Source: Lentilactobacillus farraginis DSM 18382 = JCM 14108 (GTDB lineage Bacteria; Bacillota; Bacilli; Lactobacillales; Lactobacillaceae). From it: a stretch of 34,079 bases of DNA. Location of the stretch: positions 1-34,079 of the forward strand of contig NZ_BAKI01000029.1 in assembly GCF_000583655.1 (NCBI RefSeq), written 5' to 3'. Position 1 is the first letter of the stretch; the number at the start of each line of letters is the position of its first letter. Positions 33,267 to 34,079 of the stretch are shown in pieces. The notes beneath the pieces were generated by a model. The model worked only from the letters and a program-made list of their open reading frames with translations. It did no database searches and was not told the DNA's origin. Position numbers and translations under genes: made by a program.

Positions 33267-33700
33267 TTAATTCCTCCCAGTTGAACCGAAACCGTCACTA
33301 CCACGGTCACTGTCGTTTAGTTTGTCGCATTCAATAGATTGTACTGAGACGTCACGCCGAATAACCAACTGGCAAACCTTATCGCCTTTGTTAATTTGAT
33401 TAGGCCGATTAGATAAGTTAACGAAAATCGCCATGATTTCACCACGATAGCCAGGGTCAACCGTTCCGAGAATGCACTTTAATGGTGTCCTAAGACTCAT
33501 CCCTGCCTTGGTCTAACTTCAGCTGAATACCCTTTGGTTAACTGAATTGAAATCCCCAAAGAAACTCTTTTCGTTTCGAATGGTGCAAAATAAACAGTTT
33601 GATCAGCATATAAATCAAAGCCGGTATCATCTGGATGTGCCTGATGTGGTGCCATGGCAGATGGGGTCATTTTTTTATATTTAAGGATTACCTTAGGCAC
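33267..33700 (-). CDS. dut: dUTPase (trimeric), frame broken by one base
   Basis: It hydrolyses dUTP to dUMP and pyrophosphate, keeping uracil out of phage DNA. Motif 1 reads DDTGFDLYAD, motif 3 GTVDPGYRGEI (catalytic-site Tyr), motif 4 GDKVCQLVI and motif 5 DRGSDGFGSTG. Motif 2 (RPR-x-G) carries the break at about 33506: AAGGCAGGG needs one more base. An added G gives RPRAGMSL; a different base could give the usual RPRSG. The repaired length is 144 residues, normal for the family. It overlaps the upstream gene by 8 bases. Confidence 0.88.
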
Positions 33701-33980
33701 GTTTCCTCATCCTTTCCTGCTTATGTCGCATGTCGTCTGTTAACCGTTCTTTAAATGGTGTCTGTAATGTGGAATTAATATTATTAATATCTTCTGAACT
33801 ATACATAACACCACTAGCAAATTGAGCCTCAGAACTAAATATAATCAAAAATTCAATTCCATCAATATAATATTTAGCAACCCCGTTTATAAGCTTTCCC
33901 TGCGCATAAATATATTTCATCTTAATGTCATTGCTTGGAGACTTTTGTTTAAAATAATCTCTTAACTCATCGTATCTCAT
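33693..33980 (-). CDS. Hypothetical phage protein (95 aa)
   Basis: A small basic protein: beta-rich centre (YYIDGIEFLIIFSSEAQFAS) and Arg/Lys-rich helical end (MRHKQERMRKRA). Family not recognised. Its ATG overlaps the stop of the upstream partial gene (ATGA), and its end overlaps the dUTPase start, so it belongs to a tightly coupled run of early/middle genes. Confidence 0.6.
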   Translation of the reverse strand: MRYDELRDYFKQKSPSNDIKMKYIYAQGKLINGVAKYYIDGIEFLIIFSSEAQFASGVMYSSEDINNINSTLQTPFKERLTDDMRHKQERMRKRA

Positions 33981-34078
33981 TTTATTTTCGCCTCTATACA
34001 GGCTTTTCCTTTTAGTCTAAACTCATTCAATTTACGTGCCTGTAAAGCTTTACGCTTGCGATCCTTGATTTTGGATTT
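33977..34078 (-). CDS. C-terminal end of an upstream gene, cut by the window
   Basis: The last 33 codons of a frame continuing past the right edge. The visible part is very basic (KIKDRKRKALQARKLNEFRL), as in small nucleic-acid-associated phage proteins. It overlaps the next start by 4 bases. Confidence 0.5.
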   Translation of the reverse strand, partial: KSKIKDRKRKALQARKLNEFRLKGKACIEAKIK

Positions 34079-34079
34079 T

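Overview
This window is most of the late region of a tailed phage or prophage with a contractile tail (myovirus, PBSX/Xkd-like baseplate), almost certainly from a Lactobacillaceae host. The evidence is an AT-rich Firmicutes codon style, AGGAGG ribosome sites, a GH25 endolysin with a C-terminal SH3-like domain, an LLH-type holin, an XhlA-type protein and a helveticin-like propeller in a tail protein. Every recognised gene is on the minus strand, so the operon reads from right (34 kb) to left (1 kb).

Layout in transcription order. (1) 34.08-32.79 kb: small unknown proteins and a dUTPase, the end of the early/middle region. (2) 32.75-26.93 kb: terminase small and large subunits, portal, Mu-F-like minor head protein, scaffold, decoration protein. 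(3) 26.92-23.8 kb: major capsid protein, a small LysM-like protein, head-tail connectors and tail terminator. (4) 23.8-20.17 kb: a tail sheath split over two reading frames with an Ig/FN3 protein between them, tail tube, two tail-assembly chaperones. (5) 20.17-7.88 kb: tape measure with M23 and tail-lysozyme domains, a LysM/propeller tail protein and the baseplate genes (XkdQ, Gp138-like, DUF2634, baseplate J, DUF2313). (6) 7.88-5.57 kb: two tail-fibre or receptor-binding genes. (7) 5.52-2.92 kb: about 2.6 kb with almost no coding sequence, packed with repeated minus-strand units of a -10 promoter, hairpins with C-rich loops and an intrinsic terminator. I read these as a tandem array of small RNA genes. 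(8) 2.90-1.31 kb: holin, endolysin, XhlA-like protein. (9) 1.28-0 kb: a duplicated terminator around a promoter with a palindromic operator, then a Fic/Doc-like gene and a small unknown gene, placed like accessory (moron) genes.

Two observations stand out. First, the major capsid gene and the N-terminal sheath gene end in the same 26-base motif. Beyond each stop codon, in the +1 frame, both encode a related 22-residue tail ending in SVHYDLK, which indicates programmed +1 frameshifting that puts one shared tag on head and tail. Second, the small-RNA array between the fibre and lysis genes matches no element I recognise.

Caution: eight genes (dUTPase, portal, capsid, tape measure twice, XkdQ twice, baseplate J, fibre, endolysin) are interrupted by what look like ten single-base losses in short homopolymers. 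Restoring one base at each site gives a full-length product. This is more like consensus sequencing error than biology, so coordinates are given for the reconstructed genes.
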